64,000 bases of DNA from Lichenostomus cassidix (Eukaryota > Chordata > Aves > Passeriformes > Meliphagidae), in assembly GCA_008360975.2 (NCBI GenBank), contig CM039211.1:69096565-69160564 (forward strand). Direction: 5' to 3'. Position numbers and translations under genes: made by a program. The notes beneath the pieces were generated by a model, which searched no databases, was not told the origin of the DNA, and saw only the letters and a list, made by a program, of their open reading frames with translations. Of the stretch, positions 11,241 to 26,500 are shown piece by piece (the stretch's first letter is position 1; each line of letters begins with the position of its first letter).

Positions 11241-13059
11241 GTGTCTGGTGGTTTCTGGGTGTGAGTGTTTTGCAGTGGGGATGGCAGTGGGGTGTAAATC
11301 AGCAAGGATTTATGTTAAAAAAAAAAGGGGAAAAAATAAACCACAAAAAATACATGCAAATAGAGTATTTGTATGAAATTCTTTTTAATAACTACCCAAA
11401 CTGGCCTGGAGAACAATGAGGGAAAAAGGAGGGACTCAGAAGAACTTGCTTTGAGAGAAAGTGGCCAGACCTTTTTGTTTCACTGCTAAGGCTGAAAGTG
11501 GGTAAGCACCCACGGAAGTCAAAGTAAAGAACTTCACTGGGGGTTGAGGCAGGATTTTGGATTTCTATGATTGTGGGTGGTAACAGTGAAATAATTCCAT
11601 TTAATGTGCTGCAGTTTACTCAAGACCTTCTTTCCTTCACAGACAGAGAATATGGGTTAATTTATATCATTTTTCCAATAATAGGATTGACTTACATTAG
11701 TCAGAAGAAAAGTAAACCTCTAGGATAAAACAACTTTATCCCACGATATCATGACAAGTGCCATTCCATCTGCTTGTAAGTGAGATCTGCCCCCACAGCC
11801 TGAAAACCACACTGCTGTCAACTTTGAGCTGCAGGATCCATTTTAGCATCCTTAAGATGCAGCTTTGATGAGTTTAGGGTAAATAGCATGTAGAAAGAAG
11901 CATTTGGAAAAACAAATAACCCAGCCTTATGTTTCTATGGCTATCAGCTTAATAAGTAGCTGTGCAACTGAAATATAATTCTTTCAGCAAAGATGTCTCT
12001 AATTTATTGTTTGGGATGAAAGTTTATAAACGTGTAATAAATTACTTCACTTGAATTGTGCTGGTTTTTGAACCTGACTGTTTCTGTTTTCTGTCCTTTT
12101 TGAGTTTCTGGGAGGTGGAAATACTAAAAAAACAAAAAAAGATTCTGTTGTGTTAAAAAAGATAAGTGCTTAAAGATTAAAAAAGAAAATATAAAAGTCA
12201 AATGCTTTTTAGTACACACAGAGATTTTGGGCTGGCAGCACTTGTTACTTTCTGCAACAGACACAGACCTGGAAAGATGTTGCCATGCTTTGCATGTTTG
12301 TTTGTTTGTTGGTTTGTTTTTCCATCCATAATTTTTTTCATTTTTATTTCTTTTTGTTGAGTATGAGGGACATACTTTAGAGAAAAAAAACAACTCAAAG
12401 AAACAGTGTACTACTACATGCAATCCTAGTCCTCACCAGAGCATTATCAAATGCCTCCTGCTCCAGGAATTTTTCTCATGTCTGTCATGTTTTGCAATTT
12501 ACTTCTCCCTTACTGTTGACAAGTCCCTTCCGTTAAAATTCATTTTTCCTTACTGGAAAATCCTCGTCTTTTTTTTTTTTTTTTTTTTTTTAAAGTTATT
12601 CTTTCCTTCTGTGAAGATGAAACAAAATCTCAGCTGACAGACTGTGTTTTAAGTAGCTAAATGTTGGGATTATTGCAGAATTTTTAGTCTTGAGTTATGT
12701 TAGACACTAATTTCAGTAACAGGGCCCCACCATGCAGGTGCTGGCAACAAAGACAGACACTCAGTGCCCTGAACAGAGCACTATTAAAGTCTGATTCACT
12801 GTGGGATTTCTTGAATCACTTCTCCATCAAAAACTTCAAAGACTTATAAAAAGGCAAAATTGAAGTCAAGCTGTGGTGAATCAAGTCCCTATACACACTA
12901 ACCTTTAATTTAAGGCATACCAAAGAAGTGATGAGTTGTATCTCAGGCCATGGGGAAGGGAGAACGTTTCATGATCATTCATGGCTTAGACAAACAGCAG
13001 AGAAGGAAAGCATCTGGGAAAGGCACATTGACTAAGAGCAGAGGACATAACCCACCTCA
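11241..13059. other. AT-rich noncoding stretch with simple tracts
   Basis: A (TTTG)n tract lies at 12296-12320 and a run of 23 T at 12569-12591. On the reverse strand the latter is an A run preceded about 8 bases earlier by AATAAC, a weak hint of a reverse-strand retro-insertion tail. No gene is recognised. Confidence 0.5.
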
Positions 13060-13600
13060 TATCTACGCATGGCAAATCAATTTAATGTCTTTCATTACTG
13101 CTTGAAAACGGAAACTTACATGTGAACAATAAACTTTAATCTGGTTGACAACAGTTTAAAAAATGCACTGAAAGCAAGTTTCGGCTGCATGACATACTTT
13201 ATGACACTTATTAAAAAGACATACTTGTAAGTCAATTAACCTGCCCAATGGTACATTTTAACTTGTTTTCTATTAGGAAAGGCAGCAAAAGGGCAAAGTT
13301 TTTCATTTGGGAAAGTTCTAAGTTGATTCCTTTTCCCTCTTTAAGTGAAGGACATTGCTGGTGTCATCATTCCTAACCAGCCCAATATGAAATATAAGCC
13401 ATTGGTGTCCACCAACCCATATTGTCACAGGTAACGGTTGCTTATTCCCTAAAACTTTATAGTCATTGCAGTTTGATATGGTAATTCATTAATTACAGTA
13501 ATGATGACACCACAGGATGAGGCAGTTAACAAGACACATCTATCTGTATATTACAGAGAGCATCATTCGCACCCAACAGAGGTAAGGTCGCAAAAGCATT
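13060..13600. promoter_or_regulatory. Candidate conserved noncoding element cluster
   Basis: About 540 bases of non-repetitive sequence rich in TAAT-type cores, including the palindromic TTAATTA at 13489-13495 inside TTCATTAATTAC. Several words look like paired or homeodomain sites. The composition contrasts with the AT-dinucleotide-rich region to its right. Regulatory role is inferred. Confidence 0.3.
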
Positions 13601-13734
13601 TTAACTGAGCTTCTCTCATCCCAAAACTTTCCAAACATTTGGATGTTCTTGCTTCCATTTCATCTCCCATCCCCTTCCCTCTCTTTAAAGTCTGTGCTGT
13701 TAAAATTTAAGTATGCACACAAACACAGAGACAC

Positions 13735-13950
13735 AGATATGGTCTGTATAAGTTTATTTTATATCTATAAAATCTCTGTATAAAATGCACACATATATAG
13801 AATGTATAATTAAATATATATATACACTGCATATATTAAAAACATGCTTCATTTATATGTGATATGTGTTTGTTTATGTATATGTATATCTATACCTACA
13901 TAAAAATTCATAAGTACAAAAACATACATAAATATTTTGCCTACATTAAA
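13735..13950. repeat. AT-rich low-complexity tract
   Basis: Dense TATA, ATATAT and TATGTATATG words with little G or C between 13740 and 13930. Confidence 0.75.
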
Positions 13951-16900
13951 AAAAAATAAAATTAATTGCTATGTGATTTCTGGTAACTTAGGTCTATGGC
14001 AACATGTGTGTGGAAAGAAAGAAAGGAAAGGGAGGAGAGAACTAATATTTTCTCCCTTTGTGGAAGTATTTTACATTACACATTGGCTCATGATATAGGG
14101 AGCTGCCAATGGGTAATGTAGACAGGACAGGATTTTTTGCCCACAGTACAGTGACTTCAACAGGACAGGTAAAAAAAAAAAATCTGTACAAATGGCATAT
14201 CTCATTGCATTCTGATGAATTTAACTTGCAATGATTATTTCGATCTGGATTCAGAGGCACACTTTAGCTTTGCATTCTGTCTAACTTGCATGATTTTAAG
14301 TCATCTTTCTACTTTTCCTGTTATTAAAATCCTAAAGTCAACCCCAAAACTGGTTGATCTGGTTGGAGTTTGACAACTAAGAACAGTGAAACTGTTCAGT
14401 TTTGTCTCATGTGTGTGTCAGACCAGGTACACCAATGGTTTCAAGTTCAGTGACGCTGAATGTGCTTGAAGTTTGCCAAAACCGCTTTGATCTGCAAGTT
14501 AAAGTTATTGCAAGACTTCTAAATATCCTAATTTGGGTAAGATTAAAAGTGCACTTTTTAAAATTAGCTATTTGATAATATTACATCATGTCTCTGCCTA
14601 CTCTTGGAAGTGTTGAACCAGAACAGCAGCAGTATTTTAATTTCTATAATAAATAGTAGAAGGCAACTGGGCACTTTAGGAGTATGGATATAGTCATATT
14701 TAAACTGTATGCTGAGTTACCCCTAAATCACTATCATTTTTGTGTCAGGGTTCTGTTTTCTTGCTTTAGTTGAATACAACTGAAATTTGTACAAATGTTT
14801 AGGACACTTCTATCTTTTAATAGCAATGGATTGTTATGTCATTTCAGATATTTACATTCTTCTCCTGAAAATCAGTAAGGTTATATCCTGACTATCCTAG
14901 GTCCTTATGGAACATCTGATTCACTGATTATGGGGATGGTTATAAAGAACAAGTGGTAGGTGATGGATTCCTGCATAAATATTTAAAAACTCCCTTGGGA
15001 TTTATATTTTCTGTGTCTGTCTTTTTTGAATGAGCTTATTTCTAAGTGTATATTTTTAGTGTCAGTAATTATATACATGTGCGCATATTTTTGAATATGC
15101 AGGAAATAAACTTTAACAATCTATAAGAACAGAGGAGGGTCTCTGAGTGTTCCATGGCTGGGTTTCTTCAAATATCAAGAAGAAAATGAAAAATAAATGA
15201 GTCAGGTAATCACTAAGTGGGTAGCTAGCCTATAGTGGAAAAAAGTCAGGAAAAAATGAAAAAAAACCCTTCCACCTTTTAAAATGCCCACAAAGCAAGC
15301 CTCAGAAGTGCCTAGAAACTCAAATTCTCTCAAGAGGGTTTGGGAGGGAAAAGTGCTTTCAACAACTCTATTTTATCTTCAGATTTTTCACTTTATCTCA
15401 CTTTCTCGAATGCTGGATGTTGACCCTTAGAGGGTCATGGAATCTGATTTGTTGTACTGTGTTTAAATCAACAAAGTCAGTTTCTCAAAGCTGTGCTGTA
15501 AGTTGCTGGTAATCTTACTTGAACTTACCTACCTTCCACTTCCTCCACTCTTTCATGTTTGTTTAGAGTGGGAAAGATTGTGGTATCAAGAAGCCAAGAA
15601 CATAAAAGATATAATAATAACAGTTGACTTCCAGTATAGCATGCAATTTTCCAAGTACACATGGTGTGATTGTGAACTGAATTATTGCTTTTATTTCCTT
15701 TTTTACTTTCTTTGTTTTCTTTTTATTTCTATTTTTTTAATCTAATCATCAGTGAATCGTCAGGAATTCTATGGGCTCTGTCATCTGAATCTAATTGAAC
15801 CACTTTTAATTTTTTTTCCTTACAATTTCCAATTGTCAAAATAGCTGAGAAAAATATAGGCAATATCACAAATGACCAAGAAAAATCAAAGCAACTATAA
15901 TGCATTAAATTAATCAACTCTAATTTGTGGAAAGAAATTCTGTATTTTGGTACCTGCTCATTAGAGAAATGGTATTAAGACTATTTGGATTGTTGGAGAC
16001 ACAACTTTACATTAGTGTTTCTTAGATCCACACAGCTAATGAGAACAGAAAACTAATAATGTTAAATAGGTTGAAAAGCACAGAAATACCTGGTCATATT
16101 TAGGATAACTTATTTTCTATTTTTGATCATTGGTTAGTAGAGAATGGGGATTTTTATCATAGCTCCCAAACTAAGAATGCACATTGGTCTGAGTGAACTA
16201 AAATTACAGAACTGGTCACCTTGCCCCAGTTTATTTTTTGACCACTCCCCTTAAATTCTAGAAAAAGGGAATTCTTCTGTTTGTTATGGAAGGTTAGACG
16301 TGACTTGGGTTGGTGGGAAGGAGTGAAAAGTATTCTTTGTGCTAAATGTCAGTAATTTAATTTAGGAACTTGCACTAATAAGCTCCTAAACTTCCTGGCT
16401 GTCTCTTAAAGTTGTACTTTCTAAGGTAGAGACGTCAATATTGCTGCAATTAACCCAAGCAATTTACATTGGATAAATCTAGTTTAAATTCCAGCACAGC
16501 TTCTGAAGACAGCAGATGTCATACCATTATCCAAACTGGGATCCTGAGCTTGCAAACCAAGGTTCTGCTCTGAAATGTGCATTTGGGGTGTTGATGATGA
16601 AGTGGGTTTGAAAAACCTGTTTGGTTTATGCCATCTGACATTTGCATCATTGCTTTAAGCACTTGAAATATTACAGCATAAATCCCAGGAGTGATCCTGC
16701 CATATTTCCATGTGACACAGGAGCTTATCAGGATCATTTTTAATGTCTATATCCAAATAATCAACAACAGAAAATGATATTTATCTAGAAATGAGCAAGA
16801 ACCCTTTGGGGTAGAGTTAATAACACAACACAAGTGACTATGATTTTTTTATTGCAGCAATGGATTAAAAATAGAAACAATTCTCAAAGGCTACAAAACT

Positions 16901-19900
16901 TACAGATATAGAAGAGAAGAGATAGTAGTGTGGTATTGTGATTCTTCTCCTGTGCCAACAGGTCTTTCACTGTGTTCTAATGAATCATAGTAAAATATTT
17001 ATTGGTAAATCAGCTGGTTTAGAGTAAATATTTGAATGTGTTACTTCCTGTGACAGAAGGTTGCTATTTTTTAAACCTTTTTGACAATAAAAATTGTTTT
17101 TAATAAAGCTGGCTAGGATTATGCTTCATTGTGGAGGTTTTGGGGATTTTAAGGATGGTGTAGGCATTTGAAATCCTCTGACTTTATTGTCAAAAGGGAT
17201 TTTTCCAACAGTGCATGATCCCTTGTGAGCTGCATTTTTTTTGTCTTAAATCTTTTAGAAAGATCTTAAAGGCTATGCACAAAGAGTAAAAGCAACAGAA
17301 GTTCCAGCATCCTGGTAAACCAAACATTTAAATAGTCATCCTTAACTCCCCTTCTGTCCTTCCATCCACATAGCCATCTTAAACTTGATGTTTCAGCTTT
17401 CAACAACTTACTAATGGATTTAGGTGTTGTTTTGTCATGGTTGCGGTTTTTGCTGTGGGTTTGTTGGTTTTGTTTTTTTTTTTTTAATTCCTACAAACAG
17501 ACTGCAGTAGAGTCAAGTCCTTGCTTTGATAAAAGAAGCAGACTGAACCGCTCTATTTTCTCATTATAAGGAAACTTCTAAAACCCTCTGATCACCCGCT
17601 ATCCATAAGATCATACAAAAATTTGACCCCAATGGAATGATTCATTTTTCTAGTCCCATACCCTGCATTAATAATTTCCTTGTCTTTTATCTAGTTGTTC
17701 CTATATTTAGCATAGCAGCCTACACTATGGCAAACATTGTCTAGAGAAGTCTGTGCTGCTGAATTAAACCCACCAAGTAAAAACTATCATTCCCTCTGGC
17801 AGTTTGTTCCAAAAAATTGTTTATCTAGTCTTGTTAAACATGAGAGCCTGATTCCTTGTTTGAATTTAAGTCCAGTGTTTAGCCATTGACTTTTCTATTT
17901 TTCTCTTACGAATGAAATAAATTTTCAAATTTCAAGAATGTTCTCCTCTTTATGTTTGCATTTTCTACTTTAAAACATTTCTTCCAGCCCTTAGGCCCTT
18001 TTTTGGTGAGTCTTTTCTACACTTAAACTAAGTGGCCAATGTGGATAATTCAGTTCTGTGTAATGTGTCACAGCCAGTCTTCCCAAAGCAGTGCCTGCCC
18101 TCCTCTGTAAAAATAGCTTTGTCTCTTTGCAGGGAAGCACTTCATGGGAGCACTGAGTGGTCTTTCTTTGCTTGTTAATTTTGTGACTGGCATGATGCCG
18201 CTGCCCCCCTCAGATTCTGCTTTTCTTTTTCTGTTTCTATGGCTTGACTGTGCATTTCTGCAAAATTCAAGCGCTTTCTCTTAATATACCAAATTAAGAA
18301 ACTTTTCTTTTTTTTTAAATGGGCTCAGTTTGTTTTATTTGTTCATCAGTTGTTCTTTCATTTAATAAATATTTTGCTGATATCTCACACTCATTGTTTT
18401 TTCCATGGCATCTGAGTTTCTGCCCTTTCCAGATATATTATGAAGAATGATTTAGAGAATTATTAATAACTACCATATTGGTGTTCCATAATAAAAACAG
18501 GAGGGTTTTATTGAAGTTTCTTTCTGAGATATAGAAGAGTGAGGATTGAGAGGGAAAGAATTGCTCCTGTGGATAATTTACTTGAGGATATTGTAGAAAA
18601 GGACAAGTCTCAGGGAGAATTTAAATATCTTGTCATCTCATGGGTAGTATAAACAGTCCTATAAATAAGTGGAGGAAAAAAGAGAAGTGGTCATTAAAGG
18701 CAGAAGGTGCTGAAATAAGTAAGAATGAAATTGCCTTCGAAATCAGGATTATAGAACATAATTCAATAATCCTGCCTTAATATTAATATGGGTCAGGGAA
18801 CTGGCTAAAGCGTAGATTGCTCTCACCTCATCTGACATAGAAAAAGAGTGTCTGATAGATAATGGGATTCATGCACCACATTCTTAAATTTACAGTCTAA
18901 TATCTGTAATAAACAGCTCTACAACAAGTACCTTTTGCTGGAAATACATCACCAAGTGTGCGACAGGCAACGTGAAGTTTCCTACCCTGCACGAAAGCCT
19001 CACTGCCTGTGGTACAGACAGAACAGATGTTTCACTCTGCTTCCACAAGAATTATTATTCTGGTTGTGTCCACTGTCACTTTTGAGCAGTGCATTTTAAA
19101 GTCATAACCACAACAAGCCCCACAGATGCCATTAAGTAGGAAATCTTAGAAGGCCATCCAGGGCTTTCTAATACAAAGCATGGGGCATTGCAGTGAAAGG
19201 CTGAATGCCATCTCCTTTCAAGGAAGCAACAAGAGAGCTCTGAACTGGTAATATCCAACTGTTCAGACTAAATCTGAAGCCCGGTGACATCAATAGAGGA
19301 ACCTCATGGATTTCATGGGGCTGTGGATTGCACACTTACGCACGTTCAGCAAAGCACTCACACATATGCAGATGGTCCTTATTCTCCAAATCATTTAAGG
19401 ACACACTGAACTTTCAGTAAGTGCTTGCAGCTCTGTTGAAGTCAATTTAAGCATATTTTAAAGCGGTTTGTTGAACTGGGAGGAAATGATGAATCTGGGC
19501 CTCAGTGAGTTTTATGGAAATGCATGATGTACTTAAATTTAACATATTTATGTAGTAAACTCTCAAATTTCTCCACTGAGTCCAATTGAAAAATGAATAA
19601 TACATAACCTCTGGCCCTGTGCTTCCTTTGAGCTAGAGAGGCCAAGCAGCCCAGAAGCTAAATGGTTACCTATTTCTATGCCAGACTTTTCCTCAAATCC
19701 CCGCAGGAAGTTTCTACTTAATGGAGAGGCTAAACTTCTGTATTCAGTTTTCTATTTGTCTCTTGCCAAGAGTATGGAAAACCCCAAGTGGAGCTTCAGA
19801 GGGGGAAGAAAAATTAATAAATTTGTTAATTTTATTTGCACCATTTCTAACGAGAGCAATTCATATGCCCTCAGATTATGATTGCCTTCATATAAACTGG

Positions 19901-20329
19901 ACTCAAAAGTTGACAACTTTCATAAACTATGTGTCAATGAGAAATACTAGTTATGCATAAAATTTAGTGGTTAATACAGTTTTTATTTTATTGGCGAAAG
20001 TTCCGGTGTAGCTGAGATGATTTAAGCAGTCAGTAAGTTTCAAGGGATAGTGCACAGTAAAATGAAGAACAGTGTCTTGCTCTCCTCTGTAGCTCTTAAC
20101 TTTGCCAAGAAATGTATTTCTTCCAACATTTGTTTTTGTAACAGGAACTCAATTCAGTGAAGAAAGAAAGAAAGAAGAAAAAAAAAACCCTAAAATTTGA
20201 CAAGAGCTTTTTGGAAAGACCGAGTTCTATTTTATTCAAATACATATGCAAGGAAAAAATAATCATGCAATATTTTTATTTGAATAAGATTTATGGGGCA
20301 CTTCTGACAACTCCCTACACATTGAAATG
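13951..20329. other. Unique AT-rich sequence, no gene recognised
   Basis: Over 6 kb without a recognisable exon, RNA gene or repeat family. Minor tracts are A runs (14169-14180), a TG-rich run (17452-17486) and an AAAG-type run (20160-20186). Some stretches are complex enough to be conserved (for example 19280-19640), but I have no specific support. Confidence 0.5.
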
Positions 20330-20530
20330 CACTTAATTCTGTGAGTGATCTCCAGAGCTTCAGATTTGTTTCCAGCCATTTCGTGCCTTATGTTGCTAAA
20401 TTCTATAGCTTTGCTTGCCAGGCAGCATTTAGTGAAGCAAATGAGATGGATTTATCTATGCTGAAAATATCCAGGGTTCCTGTTACTGTTGTTAAAGCCT
20501 TAATATTGTAAACACGGATGTATCAGATTT
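20330..20530. promoter_or_regulatory. Candidate conserved noncoding element
   Basis: A repeat-free block with balanced composition and words such as tttgcttgccaggcagcatt and atgagatggatttat. No coding pattern is seen. It is called only on sequence complexity. Confidence 0.18.
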
Positions 20531-23500
20531 ACCTATGTAAGTCAAATAGGATGACTCACAAGAATGAAACAGGATAGCTAAGTATCAGGTGTATAGCTAT
20601 AGGCATAAATTGCTGCCTTGCTCTATGCTACACAATTTTACAGACTAGACAGAAAACTGCTGCTCCAGATATGCATTTGTAGGTACTTTCAGTCTCACTG
20701 TTGTCAGAGGCAGCAAAAATATCATGCTGAATACAGTGCAAATGATCCCATAAAGTAATTGATATTATTAAAAGTGTCTTTCTTCTCATTGTGAAATTCA
20801 GCATTTCTGTAAGTTAATAACTCAAGGAAGTGAATGGCTGAAATAAGTAGTACTGAAGGGAATATCTTTCTTCAGATCAGAATTTGGATGAGCAGGAAAA
20901 CTTATATGGGTATACTGCAATTAAGGGCTTTATGTTTTTTCTTTTTTTATTATTGCTATTAAGCATTCTTTGTAAAGTATAAAAAAAAAAAAAAAAAAAA
21001 GGGGACAATGAAACTGTGTCATTTTTTGAATTATTTTTTCCTCCAGCATGGCAAGAAGCCAGATGAAAGCAGTTAGAAAAGAAGGTAGCTCTGGCAAAAA
21101 AGTTATGTGGACATGTAACAAGAGAGAGGATGATTTCAGCCACATTATTATTTTTGTCATTTTAATGGAGTTCCTGACCCCGCATTAACAGGAAGTGACT
21201 CTGAGAGGTATTTACCATAGTCACCTGTCATCTGTAGGTACTAATATCTAGGGTGTGGAAGATTTTCACTAAAGGCAAGTTTCAGGGCTGGCCTGAAGCT
21301 ATATGATTTTGTAAGCATTTAGAAGGAGACCCTTGAGACCTGTACAAAATCTGGAACATAGACCTCCTTTCTGTCACTTGGGTAGACCTTATACTCGCCA
21401 GATTTGTTATGATACATCAGTGCCCACAGCTGAATTACCTGTGTTGTCCATTTAAGGCTTCTCTGAGCAGTGCATTGCATTGCAGACTGTGAAACCCCTT
21501 TGATATTAAACACAAAAACCACTCTCTGCAACCCCAATTAAAAAATCAAAGTGGGGATCCTAATACCAGGAGATGTTATCCCAGACAAACTAACAACTGC
21601 CAAATATTTTGTCAGCCAAAAAGTAAAAAAAAATTGCTGGAGAAAGATCACATTTAGCACACATTATAATATTTTGAAAGCAACAGTTGGAATGCATTTT
21701 GCCTCTCCACAGTTGCATAAATGGAAATAATGGTAATTTTCATGTCTGTTAATCCTGGGTAGCAATGACACAATTTAATCTAAGCTGTGAAATACTGAAA
21801 TTTTTCAATATGTCTTTATATATACATATATATATATATATATAAATGAGTGCAGGGCTATGTAGATATAGATACATACTTGTGATCTTAGTAAACATAC
21901 ATTACTTTTTATTTTTAGATTACAAAATGCTACAGAAGGCAAGAGAGGGTCCTGCTGTTTTACATCTGTAGAAATCAAAGAAGGTGGGAAAAAAATTACA
22001 TAGTCAGTCACTTCTTAAACTGGGGAAAAAACCTCAAAACCTTGTTTCTCAGCTCCAGGCTCCTTCTATCCACTTGCAGCCACTGCTTCTCATAATTCAA
22101 TCCCAGCTATTGAGTGTAATAGAAAAGCATGATAAAACTTGTCTCCAGTGTTCACTTCACTGTCAAAGTTAAAAAAAAAAAAAAAGGGAAAAAAAAAGAA
22201 CAACAACAATAAAACCACTTCACACTGTAAAACAAAGTATAATATTAGCAAAAGACTAGAACATTGGTTGTAGGTCTCACAGGCTTTTGTACCAGGGTTG
22301 CTCTTCTCCTCCTTACTCTCTGATAATTAACCGTCATTTCTGCACTTCCTCATCTTCTTAGTATTGATCTTTCATCACATAATGGGTGCAAACAGCAAAA
22401 GGAAGGCTTAATAACAAACATTAAAATGAATAAATAATTGCAGCCACAAATCTTCCTCAACGAACTGATTATTTGTTCAGTGACAATATTACAAGAAATT
22501 GGCTTTACATAATTTAAAAGGACACTAGCAAGTAGGGATTTTTTTTTTAATAGCATTTTTCCTCTCTTCACTCTCTGAAAATGTATGGTGGGGGCTCGTG
22601 GTCTTTTTTTAAAAAAGCACAAGTACTTAACTTCCCAACCACTTTTCCAATGTCTTAATTTTATTCAATAAATTCCTGAAGAGGTAGGAATGGCTTATCA
22701 GTGATCAGTATTGAATTACCTTTCTCAGAGATCTTCCAGAGCATTGACCCAAATTATTTGCATGCCTGATTTTCCTGTCTTGGACTTGGGTATCTCAAAG
22801 GTCTGAAGGTTGAGAGCTCTAAGGAGATCATTGAGTGTAGACAAAATGAAAAGACTGAAGGAGAGGTCAGGTGAAGAGACCTTGGTTGAGGAGAAATCTT
22901 CCCATGTGGAATGAGATGAATCCATCCATCCCTTCTCTCTGATCAGCAGTGGTGCTTGGATATCCTCACAGCCACATGACAACACAGGAGCAAGAGAAGT
23001 TTTTGGCCTCCTACAATCTGCAAAGTCAAGGACCCTGACCTCCTCTTGTACAGGACAGAGCTCAAACCTGTGCCCTGACCCTTGCATAAGGCACACCCTT
23101 AATGCTGTCATTAGTTTGGATGAGGCTTTCATGTAAGTGGCTCTGTGCTATCAAGAACAGCTCAATAATCCACAGATGAATTAAAATGCTGGTGAACATG
23201 AGGGAATGTCTGCACTCAGTGAGGGAATTCTGTGTCATGGTGTTATGACAGGTCTCCAGTACAAGTTTGATATATTATGGTTAATTCAGAAATTCACCTT
23301 AATGCAATCACCCTTACCACAGGGACTGCAAGTATCAGCATCCTCAGGGTATCAAAGTTTGCTGCTGCACACAGTCTCTGACCTCAGTGCACACTACTAG
23401 GCTTTTCAGTGCTGTCATGGGTCTGTCTGATAAAAACACCTATCTGTGACATGTCCCAGACACCTGAAATGAGAGGACTTTGAAGGTGAGAGGTCAAGAG

Positions 23501-26500
23501 TACTTTATTCACTAACGCACTTCTCATTCAAAAAGCTCCATAACAAGATGTCCACACATTGAACAAGTAATGACCTGAAAACAGCACGATTTACAGGATG
23601 ATATGCTGGCAGAAAGTTTTCTAACACCTCCCAGAAGTGCACTTTCCAGAAACCCACTGTACATAAACATAAAGGTCTGCAATCTGTCAGTTAATATTAA
23701 TGTGGTCATTTGCTGGTAAGTTGTAATAACATGATGCACATGGGACTTGCTACACTGACCTTTTAGGTGGAAGTGATTCATTAAATGGTCACTCATTTAG
23801 ACAGCAGTAACTATTTGCACAGCTATTAACATTTTAGAACTTAACTAGGTATTTATTGCTTTCAAAAAGAATATTTTTTACCAGGGTTAGCTGAAGACCA
23901 GATTTTTCACTAGCTAATAAAGAAAAGAATTTGAAATACAGAAGCATTACAAAGGGGTGGGACATTTATATGAAATGTCTAACTTCAGATTAGTCTAAAT
24001 GTCTGAGTTATTATCTGTGTGCTTTTGAGCCCATGACTACAAATCATTGCTTTCACTGTCATAGGCTAAACCAAAATGGTTCTTTCTTTCTTGAGCTGTT
24101 TCTACCTCCTGTATAACAACACTACTAAAAGAGAACAGAGAAAACACAGAAAGTGATGAGAGCTCTTAAGTCACTTACAACATACACCCTGAAAGCAGGA
24201 TCCATCAACTTCAATAGATATCTGTTTCTGTCACCAGGTTTACCTGACTTCTCCCAGTCTGGATTTAAAATTTGCACAAACCTAAAATAAAAGAGAGATA
24301 CAGAAATTCCCATAAAAACTTATTTTAGCAAATTTGTAATCCAAACAAATTAATTTTTTCTTGGTGTCCTTACAGGTGCCAGAAACATTTTCTTTCATTT
24401 TGCCTTTAAAAGTTCTTAAAAAAAAAAAAAAAAAAAAAAAAAGGCTCTGGGCTTCTGCCAGCCCTCTGGGACACTTTTGAGACTGAAATATCTTTTTCAC
24501 ACTCAGCTTTTTTTTTCTACTCTGTATTTCCTCAGCCTTCTGGCCATAGGTCAGTGCAAATGGTTTGTTACTCCCATCTACATTAATTTTAACTCCCTCC
24601 ACCCTAAACTTGTGGCTCAGTCTTTATATTTTGTGAAAAATTTAGAAATGTGTTTGAAATAGAGAAGATATTTTGGTCTCAGGGTGTGTGAAAGAGCCAC
24701 TGGTGACTGCAGCAAGATTTCAGTCTGGGCAGCAATTAAGTGGCATTCTGTACATGGATGTGGGGAGGTAACATCTTCTTTTAATGTTTTTTTCCACATT
24801 TGTAGACATTTGACCACAGGTCAGTCACAAAACACAGTGTCCCTTTGAGCCTTGTGTGACACAAACTTGTTTGGTTTTGCTTTCTTTTTAATTTCAGTGT
24901 AGCCAGGAATTTGAGAAGCCTGAGATGTGAAATGGGAGACCAGAGTCACAGCCTCACCATTCAATCGTCAGCAGAATCCTTCCAGAAGAGTGGCATCTTT
25001 TCAAATTTCCCAATGCAGCGCCTCCAGAGATGGTGTGATGAGGCATGCCATACATGACCAGCCATCAAATACTGAGAGCGACCATAGAAGTGACAAGATT
25101 GTTCAGCTGAACAGTTACAGTCAGTCTGGTTAGCAAGGGATCCTTCTTTGCTTCCCAATGAACTGTTAAAGGGCTCGTGTTTTTGCAAGCCTCTCCAGTG
25201 TCTCCTCTATTTGCAAAAAGCACTTGCATTAAAGCAAATCTAGGAAAACACAACTCCACCGGGAAGTGGAGCAGCCATGCAAAATCATTATCCTAACAGC
25301 CCTAAACACTCCAAACTAGACTGTTGTTTCATAACATGTTGATCACAGCCAGTCTGAGTGGCATGTGCATGTGTGGGATATAGATGGTACATTTGCTTAT
25401 AAATGAAGTGGGGAAAACAGTCAGGGAAAATAAGCTGTTAGCTTGGCCCATGGGAGAGCAGAGTTCAAGCCCTGATTTAAACACACAAACATCCACAGAC
25501 TAATGTGACACTTTACTCACTCATGCCTCACTTTGCTTTTGCAGAATGACTGTGATAGTTGCCTTTCCACGTTGTTATTAAAAGAAAGCAAGCCCTTTTT
25601 TTAGCTTTCACTTGTCGTAAGACACTTAGTGATGCACAAACATATAGATTGACACTTCCATGTGAAAACAGCTTAAAATGACTAAGCCCCAGTTATAAGA
25701 TACATATATGAAGATATTCAAAACTGTGGTAACAGACAGCCCACAAGTTAGTCATATTATTATGCCAGCATAAAAGAAAATAATAATTAGGAATGAAAAT
25801 AAATATGGTGTAGCTCTTGCATAAGACAAACTTTAACACATGAATTCTTCAGTGTTTTCACAACTCTTGCTTTGCCTTCCTTTATTTTTTTTTAGCATTT
25901 AGCGACATTATTTCATGAGAACTTTACACTATGTTCAATACTAATGGCATAATTAGTAGTGGAAAATACTTAGTTGTCACCTTGTATTTATTTATGTTCC
26001 TGGGATCATGTAAAGTTCTGCTACATTAAAATTTAATTTGAAAGAAAAAGAATTTTATTCATTTTTCAGTGTAATGACCATTTCTGCTCGGCTTATATGA
26101 ATGCTAAAATATTGTTTGAACACATTTTTCCATTTGTTTTCCAAGCATTTATGTAAAGTCCTAAAGAAAACAGTGCAATGCTTTGTTGGCTGACTATTAG
26201 ACAAAAGAATTGTAGACACATATTTTATTCTCAGCATCTTGTCAGGAAGTGTTCACAGTCCCATCCATTATTTAGCACTTAATTTGTTAATCAATTGATT
26301 GATTGATTTGGGGATATTTTACACGGGGATTAACATGCACACACACAAAAATCTTGTCTCTATGGTAAATTCAGGAAAATTGTATCAGAATGTAAAATGT
26401 TCTGATGTTTACAGATGTAGATTGAATCTGTCATGGGTTGGCAACTACTGAAAATAATTCATTGCTTTGAACATAAATATTTTGGATCAAACCTCAAAGC

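Noticed and set aside
22725..23132. 135-codon reverse frame
   Set aside because: No domain, signal peptide or conserved motif is recognisable, and no splice context could be defended.
24418..24442. 25-base A run as a retrocopy tail
   Set aside because: No AATAAA-type signal lies in the expected window before it, and no flanking direct repeat was found by eye.
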